A stretch of 64,000 nt of DNA from Silurus meridionalis (Eukaryota > Chordata > Actinopteri > Siluriformes > Siluridae), in contig NC_060887.1 of the NCBI RefSeq assembly GCF_014805685.1, positions 9,933,963-9,997,962 on the forward strand. The letters run 5' to 3'. Position 1 is the stretch's first letter; every line of letters begins with the position of its first letter. Both the position numbers and the translations under genes were made by a program. The notes under the pieces are model-generated. The model saw only the letters and a program-made list of their open reading frames with translations, made no database searches and was not told where the DNA came from. This document shows, piece by piece, positions 37,842 through 48,725 of this stretch.

Positions 37842-40800
37842 CTTTTTTCTGTCGGCTGCTCCCATTAGGGATCGCCCCAGCAGATCATCCGTCTCCATAC
37901 CACCCTGTCCTCTATATCTGCCTCTTTCACACCAACTACCTATATGTTTCCCTCACCACATCCATTAACCTCCTCCTTGGCCTTCCTCTTTTTCTCCTAC
38001 CTGGTGGCTCCATCCTCAGCATTCTTCTACCAATATAACTCATGTCCCTCCTCTGCACATGTCCAAACCATCTCAATCTCGCCTCCCTCACCTTGTCACC
38101 AAAACATCCTACATGGGCTGTGCCTCTAATAAACTCATTTCTAATCCTGTCCATCCTCGTCACTCCCAACGAAAACCTTAACAACTTCAGTTCTGCTATC
38201 TCCAGCTTCGCCTACTGTCTTTTACTAAATGCCACTGTCTCTAATCCATACAACATCACAGGTCTCACCACAGTCCTATAAACTTTCAATCTTGCAGATA
38301 CCCTACTATCACAAATCACTTCTGTCACTCTTCTCCACCCACTCCACCCTTCCTGCAATCTCTTCACTTCTCTAACACACTCTCCAATTCTTTGCACTGT
38401 TGACCCCAGGTACCTGAACTTCTCCACCTTCTCCACCTCTTCTCCCTGTAAACGCACCACTCCACTGCCCCCCCTCTCATTCACACACATGTACTCTGTC
38501 TTACTCCTACTGACTTTCATTCCCATTCTCTCCAGTGCATATCTCCACCTCTCCAGGCTCTTCTCAACCTGCTCACTACTCTCACCACAAATCACAATAT
38601 CATCTGCAACCATCATAGTCCATTGAGACTCCTGACCTCGTCCGTCAACCTGTCCATCACCACTGCAAACAGGAAAGGGCTCAAGGCCAATCCTTGATGC
38701 AGTCCAACCTTCACCCTGAACCGGTCTGTCTTTCCTACTGCACACTTCACTGCTGTCACATTGTCCTCATATATGTCCTGCACCACCCTCACATACTTCT
38801 CTGACACACCTAACTTCCTCATATAATACCACAACTCCTCTCTTGGCACTCTGTCGTATGCTTTCTGTAAATCCACAAATACACAATGCAATTCCTTCTG
38901 TCCTTCTCTATACTTCTCCATCAACATTCTCAAAGCAAATAAGGCATCTGTGGTGCTCTTCCTCGGCATGAAACCATACTGTTGCTCACAGATGGTCACC
39001 TCTTCTCTTAGCCTGGCTTCCGCTACTCTTTCCCATAACTTCATGGTGTGACTGATCAACTTTATTCCCCTGTAGTTACTGCAGGTCTGCACATCTCCCT
39101 TATGCTTAAAGATCGGTATCAGCACACTCCTTCTCCATTCCTCAGGCATCCTCTCACCTTCCAGAATCTTGTTAAACAATCTTGGTAAAAACTCCACTGC
39201 CATCTCTCCTAAACATCTCCACGCTTCTACAGGTATGCCATCTAGTCCAACCGACTTTCCATTCTTTATCCTCTTAATCGCTGCTCTCACTTCCTCCTTA
39301 CTAATCCTATCCACAGCCTGCTTCACTAACTCCACATCATCCAACCTTCTCTCTCTCTAATTTTCCTCATTTAACAGCTGCTCAAAATACTCCCTCCACC
39401 TTCTCAACACACTCTCCTCACTAGTCAACACATTTCCATCTCCATCCTTTATTGCTCTAACTTGCAGTACATCCTTCCCAGCTCGGTCCCTCTGTCTGGC
39501 CAATCGTTACAAATCCTTTTCTTCTCTCTTATTGTCCAACCTCTCATACAGCTCCTCATATGCCCTTTCCTTGGCTTTCGCCACATCCCTCTTTACCTGC
39601 TAATACATCTCCTTGTACTCCTGACTACTTTTCTCATCACTCTGTCGATCCCACTTCTGTTTGGCCAACCTTTTCCTCCTTATGCTCTCCTGCACTTCCT
39701 CATTCCACCACCACGTCGCTTTGTCTTCCTTTCTATTTTCAGATGTCACACCAAGTACTTTTCTAGCTGCCACCCTCATCATTTCTGCAGTAGTTACCCA
39801 ATCATCCAACACCTCTTCACCACCACCGAGCCCCTGTCTGACCTCTTCCCTGAACCTCACACTACACTCTTCCTCCTTCAGCTTCCACCATCTTATTCTT
39901 CTTTCAGTCCTCACTCTCCTCCTCTTCTTCTTCGCCTCCAAAACCATCCTACAGACCACCATCCGATGCTGTCTAGCTACACTATCCCCTGCCAAAACCT
40001 TACAGTCTCCAATCTCCTTCAGGTTGCATCTCCTGCATAGAACATAGTCCACCTGTGTGCACCTTCCTCCACTCTTATAGGTCACCCTATGATCATCCTT
40101 CTTCTTAAAATACATATTCACCACTGCCATTTCCATCCTTAAGGCCATACCTACCCATAACCTCCTCATCACCTCTGTTCCCTTCACCTACATGCCCATT
40201 AAAGTCAATCACCAATCATTCTTTTCTAGGTACAACATCTACCACTCCAGAATACCACACATCTAATTCACTCCAGAATCTTTCCTTCTCCTCCATCTCA
40301 CAGCTGACTTGTGGAGCATAGACACTGATGACATTTATCATTATCCCTTCAACTTCCAGCTTTATGCTCATCACCATATCAGAAACTCCTTTCACCTCCA
40401 CTACACTTTTACTGTACTCTTCTTTCACAATCACCCCTAGACCATTTCTCTTTCCATCCACACCATGATAGAACAGTTTAAACCCACCTCCAATGTTCCT
40501 GGCCTTACTCCCTTTCCACTTGGTCTCCTGAACACACAACATATCTACCTTTCTCCTCTCCATCATATCAGCTATCTCTCTCCCATAGTACCAATATTTA
40601 AAGTACCAACCCAAACCTCCACTCTCCTACAATTCTCCTTTTCCTGCTGTCTCTGTAGACGTCTTCCTCCTCTCCCTCTCCTCCTTCGGCCAACAGTAGC
40701 CCAATTTCCACCGGTACCCTGTCTGCTAACAATACCTGTGGCGGTCGTTGTTAAACCGGGCCTCGACTGATCCAGTATGAAATTCTTATTTGTAAACCGC

Positions 40801-40920
40801 ATATTCGATTTGGCACATGTTTTACACTGGATGCCCTTCCTAACACAACCCTCCCCATTTATCCGGGCTTGGGATCGACACTACGAGTGCACTGGGTGGT
40901 GCCTCCCTAATGGCTGGGTT
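37842..40920 (-). mobile_element. Near full-length RTE-clade LINE (3.1 kb)
   Basis: Flanked by a perfect 16-bp duplication AATAGAAACCATCAAT (37826-37841 and 40921-40936) that is itself part of the surrounding hAT element. Minus-strand orientation, with the 5' leader near 40730-40920. It encodes endonuclease and reverse transcriptase with a few frame breaks. Much better preserved than the copy at 24.3 kb, so a later insertion. Confidence 0.92.
37936..40614 (-). pseudogene. RTE LINE endonuclease/reverse transcriptase, few frameshifts
   Basis: The AP endonuclease runs 40614 down to about 39600: MLCVQETKWKG (the catalytic Glu box), VIVKEEYSKSVVEVKG, INVISVYAPQV and, in the next frame, TQVDYVLCRRCNL plus DSVARQHRMVVC (terminal His region). 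Reverse transcriptase is 38613-39344 (DRISKEEVRAAIKRIKNGKS, CVFVDLQKAYDRVPREELWY, GLHQGLALSPFLFAVVMDRL) and, after a frame change, 38212-38640 (MMVADDIVICGESSEQ, YLGSTVQ). The C-terminal zinc-free tail is 37936-38184 (RMDRIRNEFIRGTAHVG). The catalytic aspartates are present (VADD), but roughly three frameshifts prevent one continuous protein. Confidence 0.85.
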
Positions 40921-42065
40921 AATAGAAACCATCAATATTATACAAAAACACAGTATAACAGAGCGTTGCATCACAGACAGGTATTTCATGCAGTGAGAAT
41001 GAATGCCATTACTAAAGCAAGATACCCAATTAACAAAATGCAACAAGTCTCTTTTCACTGCAGCCACAGCTGCACCATATACATCATCTGTTGCAGAAGC
41101 ACCAATATTAACCTAAAAAAATGACCCCTGGATTTTTGTGCATTATGGTTTTCCTGGGAATTTAAAACTAAGGCAAATTGTATGTTTTCGTGCAAATGCC
41201 ACAGGAAAAAATGCAAAAGTACAAATGGTTCATAGATGGCAAAAGTACACATATCCTTCACTTATGTAGAAGTACAGATATACTTTTTTACTCAAGTTAA
41301 AGTAAAGAAGTAGCCATTACTACTAGCTGCTTTTGTGTCACACTGGTAAAATGACCTCACATCATATTTTCAATTTTTTTGTTATCTAATGAATGTACCC
41401 TGGCTGAACATCCACCATATAGAACACAATCAGAGAAAATATGATGATTATCTGGTCATCAGGAATGTCTCTGTTCTCAGTAGAAAATGTGTTCCAAAAA
41501 AATTAATTGTGAAGTAAAGTAACGATACCAGAAAAACCTATTTAAGTACAGTAACAAAGTATTTGTTACTTCCCATCTTTGCTGTCTTGTAAATGTCCTT
41601 GTAAGTGTATCTGTGGCCAAATAGTTTCTTCTTCACTGTCAGCCATAGTATAATGAAAAAACAGCTATTAAATCCAAACAAATATATTTGAGTTTGTTAG
41701 GTAGAAGTAGGTTGCAAGTCTGACTAGCGCTCTCTGTACATCCAATTAAAGAACGTGAAAAATGCCAACGTGAAAATTCTGACTGGCCAAATTGCAGTCT
41801 GATTGGTTAAAGGTTAAATTGGTTGGGATTCTAATCTGCCAAGAGCCTGTTGATTTCTGCTGGCCTTATGACAATAAGTGGCTGTAATCGTATTGGAAAG
41901 AAACTTACACTCTGTGTTGCAGCAGCAACAGTGAATTAAAGAAACACTATGAAATGAAGAGAATAGACTATTAATAGTAATGTATTATAAAATATATTAA
42001 AACCAATAAATAATTCTGATCCTGAGTTTCCTTACTGGCTCTGACATCCTGCCATTGAATTCAAG

Positions 42066-42620
42066 CATGCTACTAATTTTTTGCATGACTGTAGGAAAAC
42101 ATGAGTGTGGTATAATTGTAACACCTAAAAATGTATATATTTTAAAATTTTACAATTATGGTTAACTTAGTATATACATGCTACCAAAAATATTTTCAAA
42201 TAGGGTAACATGCTTTAAGAGCTTTACCTCATCATTCAGTTGAAATACATGGAGTGATGAATGTATGATGACCAAGGGTAGATTTTTCCTCATATACATG
42301 TATATTTCAAGTATTTTAATAGGTGAGACAAATTGTGCTGCTTGACTGACACAATTGTAAAAACAGTGCTCCTTTATAGTGACAAAATATACAGTATTCT
42401 TTGGTGGTGATCTGAGATGAATTTCACTTTAAAAAAATAAAAAAATAAAATGTTTATGCTGTTATGTGTTAAGTATGAAAACACAAACCAAGGTAACTCA
42501 CAATTGGCTGTTTTTGTTAAACATTGTGAAAATCAAAGCCCTAACTAGTAGCTATGTGGTATAATTCATGAGTGCCATGCAGTGTACAGAGGCCATTTTA
42601 CTTTAAATTACTATGTGTAT
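42066..42620. other. Spacer downstream of apoA-IV copy A
   Basis: AT-rich. Near 42480-42600 it shares the 'ggctgtttttgtt' 'aacattgt' and 'agaggc' blocks found downstream of the other copies, so the duplicated unit begins about here. No gene. Confidence 0.5.
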
Positions 42621-42952
42621 GCCGTTTTATTTTCCAATACAAAAAACAAGAAATTTAAATCTTTTTTTTTCAACATTTATAATGTTAAAGATTACAAACG
42701 ATAACAAAGATTTACAATAAGCAAACAACATAGCAGCTTTACATGAATGCATAACAGTTGCATTTTTATGGCAATGTTCTAAACAGGCTAGAATTCTAAG
42801 GTTCATGGTATCAAATTGATACAGCTTACAGTTTGAAGAATTAATTGCATAATACATACACAAAATGCAATAGAATATTTGATGTCAAATATTTGAGTAT
42901 GACTTTCCATTAATAAAAAACAGTTCAGTAAGGAAAATGGTGTTTGGAGTAT

Positions 42953-43936
42953 TTAGTTGGTCTTGGTGAAGGACTCATACAGAGAGGTGAGTTGGTCCTT
43001 CAGGTTCTGAGCATAAGGATCCAGTTTCTGTCTCAGATCTTCAGAATAAGGAGCCAGACTCTGCTGAACCAAAGCGGCTCTTTCGGCAAACTTGGCTTGA
43101 AGATCCTCAGTCAGAGGGGCCACGGTCTTCTGGAATTCCTGCATGTGCTGATCTACTCTCTGTCTGAGATCTTCAGCATAAGGCTCCATCTTGGACTGCA
43201 GCTCCTTCACTTTCTCCTCCAGATTTCCCCTGAGCTCCTCTGTCTTCTGCAGCACAGTAGTTTTCAGAGCTTCAGTGTCAATAGACTCAACATAGGGAGC
43301 CACAGCTACTCTCAGCTCCTCCACTTTCTGATTAATTTGGGTCTTCATTTCATCAGCATAGGGCTCCAGTTTGCCCTTTACAGTGGTCAAATCCTGCTCA
43401 AGACGCTCCTTCAGAACCTCAACCTCCTGGAAGATCTTGGTCATGATGTCCTGGGCCATAGGGCTCACTTGTTTCTGGAGAGTGACAGCATACTCACTGG
43501 CCATATTAGTGCCATCTGTAAATCTAGCACTATGTAGTAAAAACAAGAATCATGATTACATAAGGAAAGATAACTTTAGATACAATCTAAACAGTAAGCA
43601 CCATTTTTTAACTTACTTGACTTCCTGGCCAAGTTGAGACTCTCTAATTGTTTTCAGTGTGTCCTCAGCAGTGTGTGTTGCTTTGGCAACATAGTCCCAG
43701 AAAGCATCAGTCAATTGTTCCAGCTGTGGTTTGGGCTCATCAGCATAGAACAAGTTGGCTTGGCAGCCTGCCAAAAAAATCAAACACTTTAGTTACAAAG
43801 TTTTTACAGTGAGTTCTTAAGGCTGTAGGATTGTGTATTTCAATATGGATATTAACATTGCAGGCTACATTAGCTTACAAGGACAGAAAGTCATACCTGT
43901 GAATACAGCCAGAGCCAGTACCAAAAAGACCCTCAT
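42953..43936 (-). CDS. apoa4b: Apolipoprotein A-IV-like, copy A (intact)
   Basis: Coding exons on the minus strand are 43897-43936 (40 nt), 43617-43767 (151 nt) and 42953-43529 (577 nt): 768 nt, 255 aa, all GT-AG. A 5' untranslated exon ends at 44061. The signal peptide is MRVFLVLALAVFTGCQA. Exon 3 ends within ...QLGQEV. The large exon (residue 64 on) encodes Pro-punctuated 22-residue amphipathic helices (KLEPYADEMKTQINQKVEEL, KMEPYAEDLRQRVDQHMQEF and so on) and ends SLYESFTKTN. By family it is a secreted lipid-surface protein of gut and yolk syncytial layer lipoproteins. It is the most diverged of the intact copies, so A-B is the oldest split among them. Its upstream region was hit by an L2 (44447) and a hAT element (45571). 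Confidence 0.9.
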
Positions 43937-44110
43937 GTTTCTTGCTTTGATTCTGAAAAAAACAAATGAGCAAATCATTGCAGTTAACAAACTGAATAAA
44001 TATGTAGACATGAACAACAATATATACCAAACATTACAGTCAGTACAAGTTTTTTCTTACCTGCTCTGTAAAACACCAGCTGTATGTATGCAAATCAGTC
44101 TAAGTCGTCA

Positions 44111-44159
44111 GTATATATACTGTAGAGAGGTGTGAGTTGTATTGAAAACCCAAAGTCCA
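44111..44159 (-). promoter_or_regulatory. Copy A promoter: TATA palindrome and HNF4-like site
   Basis: GTATATATAC at 44111-44120 within the palindrome CAGTATATATACTG, and CAAAGTCCA at 44151-44159. The motif equals the known HNF4-specific consensus. The position about 60-70 nt above the start site resembles HNF4 sites in mammalian apoC-III and apoA-IV control regions. Confidence 0.75.
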
Positions 44160-44446
44160 GAAGGTAGTGCAGTGTTGACAACCCTCCACGTCATAACTTC
44201 AAAGAGTCTGAGGTTCAAGTAATGTGCCAATAAACATCTAAATCTCATGTAATAAAAGCACAGATAACATACATAGGCATGGGTAAAAGTTCAATCATTA
44301 TGTTTCAACAAAGCAACTTTTAAAATATGTCCTGTGGAATTCCACATGAGTGTTATGAGCTGGAGTAGTGGTGTTACTATTGAACTGTATATGTCTTAAA
44401 ATGTTATACATGTAAAGCCACTTTGTGACAATATCTATTGTTAAAA

Positions 44447-44809
44447 CACAGTCTCAGTGTTCAAGTCGAGGCTGAAATCACATTTATTTAGTCAAGCCTT
44501 CGATCAGTAGATTTTTTTCTTAGGTAAAGGCGCAGATCTGAAGGGTTCATGGATATAGAGTGTTTGGTGAACTGGTATATTTGTATGCTGTCGTCCCCTC
44601 ACATTCACACATTCACTCAGGTTTGTTGACGGTGGTGTGGTGGGTCGTCTCTTATCCCAGAGATTCCCTTATGTCTGTGTTACCTTCTGGTTCTCCCTTT
44701 TAGTTATGCTGCAATAGCAAGTCTTGCCGGAGTCCAAACTGCACAGTGACATTAACTTTCATACAACAATAAGGACACTTAATAATCCATATCCTTCTCT
44801 TCCCGTCAC

Positions 44810-44878
<69 letters not shown>

Positions 44879-45420
44879 CGAGTTAAACTTGCTCCTGAGG
44901 CTCCAGTGACCACTGTTTCTGCCCCTCTCCCCTCCGTGGATCTTCCCACCTCGTCCAGGCCTGCCTCTGGATAGTGTTCTCTTTGACTGGAGGTCACTCT
45001 GTGCAGCTTGGGATGGTTTCTCATCAACACCTTGGGTGGTTTCATGAAATTCCGGAGTAAGAACGGGCGCTTTGAGGATAGATTGGACTGTAGTTAATGT
45101 CAACAGTCTGCTACACTGACTCAGGATACAGTTTGCTTCTGATCATTATCACTGTACCCTGCAACATTGTATATCTGCTTCAAATGGACATTCGGTGCAA
45201 CCCAGATGAGGATGGGTTCCCTCTTGAGTCTGGTTCCTCTCAAGGTTTCTTCCTTATGCCATCTCGGGGAGTTTTTCCTTGCCACAGTTGCTCATCAGGG
45301 ACAAACGTACTTACAAAGAACATATTTACTTTTAATCACCACATTATCTGTGTAAAGCTGCTTTGAGACAATGTTCATTGTTAAAAGCGCTATACAAATA
45401 AAAATGAATTGAATTTAATT
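44447..45420 (+). mobile_element. L2-type LINE 3' end inserted upstream of copy A
   Basis: Begins inside the last codons of the reverse transcriptase ('cacagtctcagtgttcaag', 'tttagtcaagccttcgatca', stop near 44509) and ends 'gaattgaatttaatt'. It interrupts a spacer sequence that is continuous in the other units ('tgttaaaggtggaacag'), with AAAA on both sides. Closely similar to the 3' part of the L2 at 1724-3338, including the CT run, so both are recent. Confidence 0.9.
44812..44875. repeat. (CT)n microsatellite in L2
   Basis: About 32 CT units at the same place as the run in the L2 copy at 2752-2805. Confidence 0.9.
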
Positions 45421-45570
45421 AAAAGTGGAACAGAAATATAATATAATTTAAATGGATCAGCTTGTCTATACAATCCATCTATATAATCCAGTCTCCATTT
45501 CACACTGTCATATTCATTCTTTGCCTATTGTTATTAACCCAAGTAACCCACATACCCTGTTAGTTTTAGT

Positions 45571-46605
45571 CAGTGGTGGGCCATGCATTTGGTACCTGGG
45601 CCTTCAGTGGGGACTTCCCCGACTTAATCCACCTCTTAATATCACCACTATCATGTCGCAATTATAGAAACCATCAATACTGTACAAAAAGGCAATATGA
45701 CAATGCGTGACATTACAGAGAGTGAGAGGCATTTTGCATATGCAGGGTAAATACCATTTTACTATACCAAGCTCCAAACCTCTACACTACAACTGCAACT
45801 GTGCCACCTACATCATCTGGAGCAGTTCAGAATCAATATTTGTCTAATAACATGACAATAACATAAACATTGTCAATAAAATATAACCTAGTCACCAGAG
45901 ATGCATCGTCAAAATGCATAATTTGCAATACTCCTCAGAGGCTGTAATCCAGTGGAACGGCTCGTAGGCACTGATCTGGAAGTGGAGAACAAACCCTTTC
46001 CCAGGCTGAGACAAGCTAGCTAGCTTCGGGGTTGGCCGACCGCTCATGATGTGTAGCTTTTCTTGAAAATATATTTTTAAGTATGTCCGAGACCAAATAA
46101 ATTTTGCTTCCTCCATTAACCGTTGTGGGCGTAAAAAAGTGTAAATCTGATGTATTAATGTCTGCAGATCGCTACATATGTGTTTTGCTAGTTGAACTTA
46201 GCTGTAACAGTTTCCATCTGACCAACCAATCAGAGGACGGAAAAATGCTGGTGCAATTCTGTGAGGCGAATTTGAAATCTGACTAGCAAACAGACCAATT
46301 GCTAATATAGTTTAAGTTACATTGGCCAGCACTACTAATTGTGAAGGCCTGGGCAGATTAGACTGACATGCAAGCACATAGAGGCTAAAATCTATTCGGA
46401 CAAAAAATCTAACATCCAAATACACATACTAAAAACAGTGCAGCCAAGAGAAACGCTATAAAATGAAGAGAATAAACTGTTGGAAATATATTGATACACT
46501 TTCATGAAACAAATATTAGAATTTAGGTTGTAAATGTAGGTCAGTGCTTCTAAAAGAGTTTAGGGAAACAGAGAAGGCCTTGCTGTCCCCGACAGCCCAC
46601 CACTG
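45571..46605. mobile_element. Non-autonomous hAT-like element (1.04 kb)
   Basis: Terminal inverted repeats CAGTGGTGGGC at 45571 and GCCCACCACTG at 46595-46605. Flanking 8-bp duplication GTTTTAGT (45563-45570) and GTTTTCGT (46606-46613). The same site is empty in the sister spacers, where 'gttagttttagtcatatacctg' is uninterrupted (near 49237 and 52695). No transposase inside. Length, TIR and 8-bp duplication point to the hAT superfamily. Confidence 0.88.
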
Positions 46606-46613
46606 GTTTTCGT

Positions 46614-47511
46614 CATATATCTGCAGTTAGATATAAATACTTCTGTTGTAGATACTTGTGTTTTGGACTACCAGGAAGGTTATGAAATAACAAAATGTGA
46701 TTGACAGGTGTTTCTTGAAACCCAGATGTGCTCTGTTACATTGATTGTTAGTTCAGAATTTTTCACTCTTGGTTTGAACCCGAAATTTTGCATGTAAATT
46801 TGTTGGTAAACAGGTTAAAATAAATATAGATGAAGGGCAAATGGAAGGGTTACTGTGAGCAAAGCAAAGGCAACTGAGTGTTGTTTTAAATAATAAATAA
46901 ATAAATTTTATTTAATATATGTATACCTACATACCTATACTTTAGCTCACCTTAAAATTGAGTGCTGTTACCAAAGGGAGCCTGTGTATAGTATAACCAT
47001 TTATTATTAACCATTTTGGCCATTTTTTTGCATGTACTGACAGATACATCAACCTTATAATTGGCTGTTTTTGTTTAAACATTGTTAAATTTAAAGATCT
47101 GTCTAATGGTCTATCGAAATCTCTCTTTTTGGTGTCATTTGTGAGAATCATGTAATGTCTAGAGGCAGTTTTACTTTAAATTAGTATGTGCATGCCACGT
47201 TTTTCAATACAAAAACAAGAAATAAAATAGGTTTTGGTTTAACAGCATTTTTAATTGTAAAGATTATCAGCATTTACAACAAACAACTTAGCAGTTTTGC
47301 ATGAATGCATACCAGATGCATTTAAATGACAATGTTTTTAATACAGGAGAAATCCCAAGTTCATGGTACAATATTAAAAAGCTTACAGTTTTGGGGGAAA
47401 TAATGTTCAATAATTCATAAAATATACAATTAAATATTTGATGTTTTATATTTTAGTATGAGTTTCCATGCATAGAAAACACTTCAGTAAGCAAAATGGT
47501 GTTTGGAGTAT
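46614..47511. other. A-B spacer and 3' UTR of copy B
   Basis: Homologous to the other spacers, but lacking about 0.4 kb (the second LINE/SINE tail) and about 0.5 kb (the 16-bp minisatellite and the 'tgtcttgtctgttttg' block) seen in later units. No gene. Confidence 0.7.
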
Positions 47512-48499
47512 TTAGTTGGTCTTGGTGAAGGACTCATACAGAGAGGTGAGTTGGTCCTTCAGGTTCTGGGTGTAAGGGTCCAGTTTCTCTCTCAGATCTT
47601 CAGAATAAGGAGCAAGACCCTGCTGAACCAAAGCAGCTTGCTCAGCAACCTTGGTCTGAAGATCGTCAGCCAGAGGGGCCACAGCGTTTTGGAATTCTTG
47701 CATGTGCTGATCTACTTTCTGTCTGAGTTGATCGGCATAGGGCTCCATCTGGGACTGCAGCTCCTTCACTTTCTCCTCCAAACTTCCTCTGAGCTCGTCT
47801 GTCTTCTGCAGCATGGTGGCTTTCAGAGCTTCAGTGTCAATGGACTCAGCATAGGGAGCTACAGCTACTCTCAGCTCCTCCATTTTCTGCTGAATTTGGG
47901 TCTTCATATCATCAGCATAGGGCTCCAGTTTGCCCTTCACAGTGGTCAAGTCCTGCTCAAGACGTTCCTTCAGAACCTCAGCCTCCTGGAAAATCTTGGT
48001 CATGATGTCCTGGGCCATGGGGCTTACTTGTTTCTGGAGAGTGACAGCATACTCACTGGCCGTATTAGTGCCATCTGTAAATCTAGCACTATGAAGTAAA
48101 AACAAGAATCATGATTATATAAGAGAAAATAACTTTAGATACAATCTAAACAGTAAACACAGTTTTTTACTTACTTGACTTCCTGGCCAAGTTGAGACTC
48201 TCTAATTGTTTTCAGTGTGTCCTCAGCAGTGTGTGTTGCCTTGGCAACATAGTCCCAGAAAGCATCAGTCAATTGTTCCAGCTGTGGTTTGGGCTCATCA
48301 GCATAGAGCAAGTTGGCTTGGCAGCCTGCTGAAAGAACCAAACAATTTAGTTACAGTGTTTTTACAATGAGTTCTTAAGACTGTAGGATTGTGTTTTTTT
48401 TTAATATGGATATTAACATTGCAGGCTACATTAGCTTACAAGGACTGAAATGATCGTACCTGTGAATACAGCCAGAGCCAGTACCAAAAAGACCTTCAT
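47512..48499 (-). CDS. apoa4b: Apolipoprotein A-IV-like, copy B (intact)
   Basis: Coding exons are 48460-48499, 48175-48325 and 47512-48088 (40+151+577 nt, 255 aa), all splice sites intact, with a 5' untranslated exon ending at 48627. The signal peptide is MKVFLVLALAVFTGCQA. The helix repeats differ from C-E in the middle: QMEPYADQLRQKVDQHMQEF followed by NAVAPLADDLQTKVAEQAAL, where the other copies have DPYTEDIRQ and KTVAPLTEDLQ. The residue after the exon 3-4 junction block is T-N-T-A, not T-N-M-A. Its product is expected to be a secreted, lipid-bound apolipoprotein like its neighbours. The 5' half of its last exon is the likely donor, or partner, of the matching tract in copy C. Confidence 0.92.
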
Positions 48500-48677
48500 G
48501 TTTCTTGCTTTGATTCTGAAAAAACAAAGAAGCAAATTAACTATTGCAGTTAATAAACTGAATAAATATGTAGACATTAACAACAATGTATAACAACAAT
48601 TACAGTCAGTACAAGATTTTTCTTACCTGCTCTATAAAACACCAGCTGTATGTATGCAAGCCTGCCTTAGTCGCCAG

Positions 48678-48725
48678 TATATATACTGTAGAGAGGTGTG
48701 AGTTGTATTGAAAACTCAAAGTCCA
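48678..48725 (-). promoter_or_regulatory. Copy B promoter: TATA palindrome and HNF4-like site
   Basis: GTATATATAC at 48678-48687 and CAAAGTCCA at 48717-48725, 29 bp apart. Confidence 0.75.

Larger units (their letters stand above)
37743..42057. mobile_element. Non-autonomous hAT-like element, split by an RTE LINE
   Basis: The left end CAGTGGCATTTCACACCTAG and right end near 42030-42057 match the ends of the cleaner copy at 45571-46605 ('ccttcattgga', 'aataccat', 'atagaaaccatcaat', 'tgcaccatatacatcatctg'). Flanking 8-mers AGTCCAAG (37735-37742) and AATTCAAG (42058-42065) differ by two transitions, consistent with an old 8-bp duplication. The 37842-40920 segment is a later RTE insertion. Bases about 41200-41590 ('actcaagttaaagtaaag', 'gttacttcccatctttg') may be a further nested MITE. 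Confidence 0.75.

Noticed and set aside
43530..43546. Apparent start MFLLHSARFTD for the last exon of the apoA-IV copies.
   Set aside because: The first codons lie in intron 3. A clean acceptor (ATAG) just before the T-G-C-T-A-G-A block and the matching phase from exon 3 show that the exon begins inside this frame.
46104..46286. Short frames inside the hAT-like element.
   Set aside because: No transposase motifs (no RNase H-like or dimerisation region); the element is non-autonomous.
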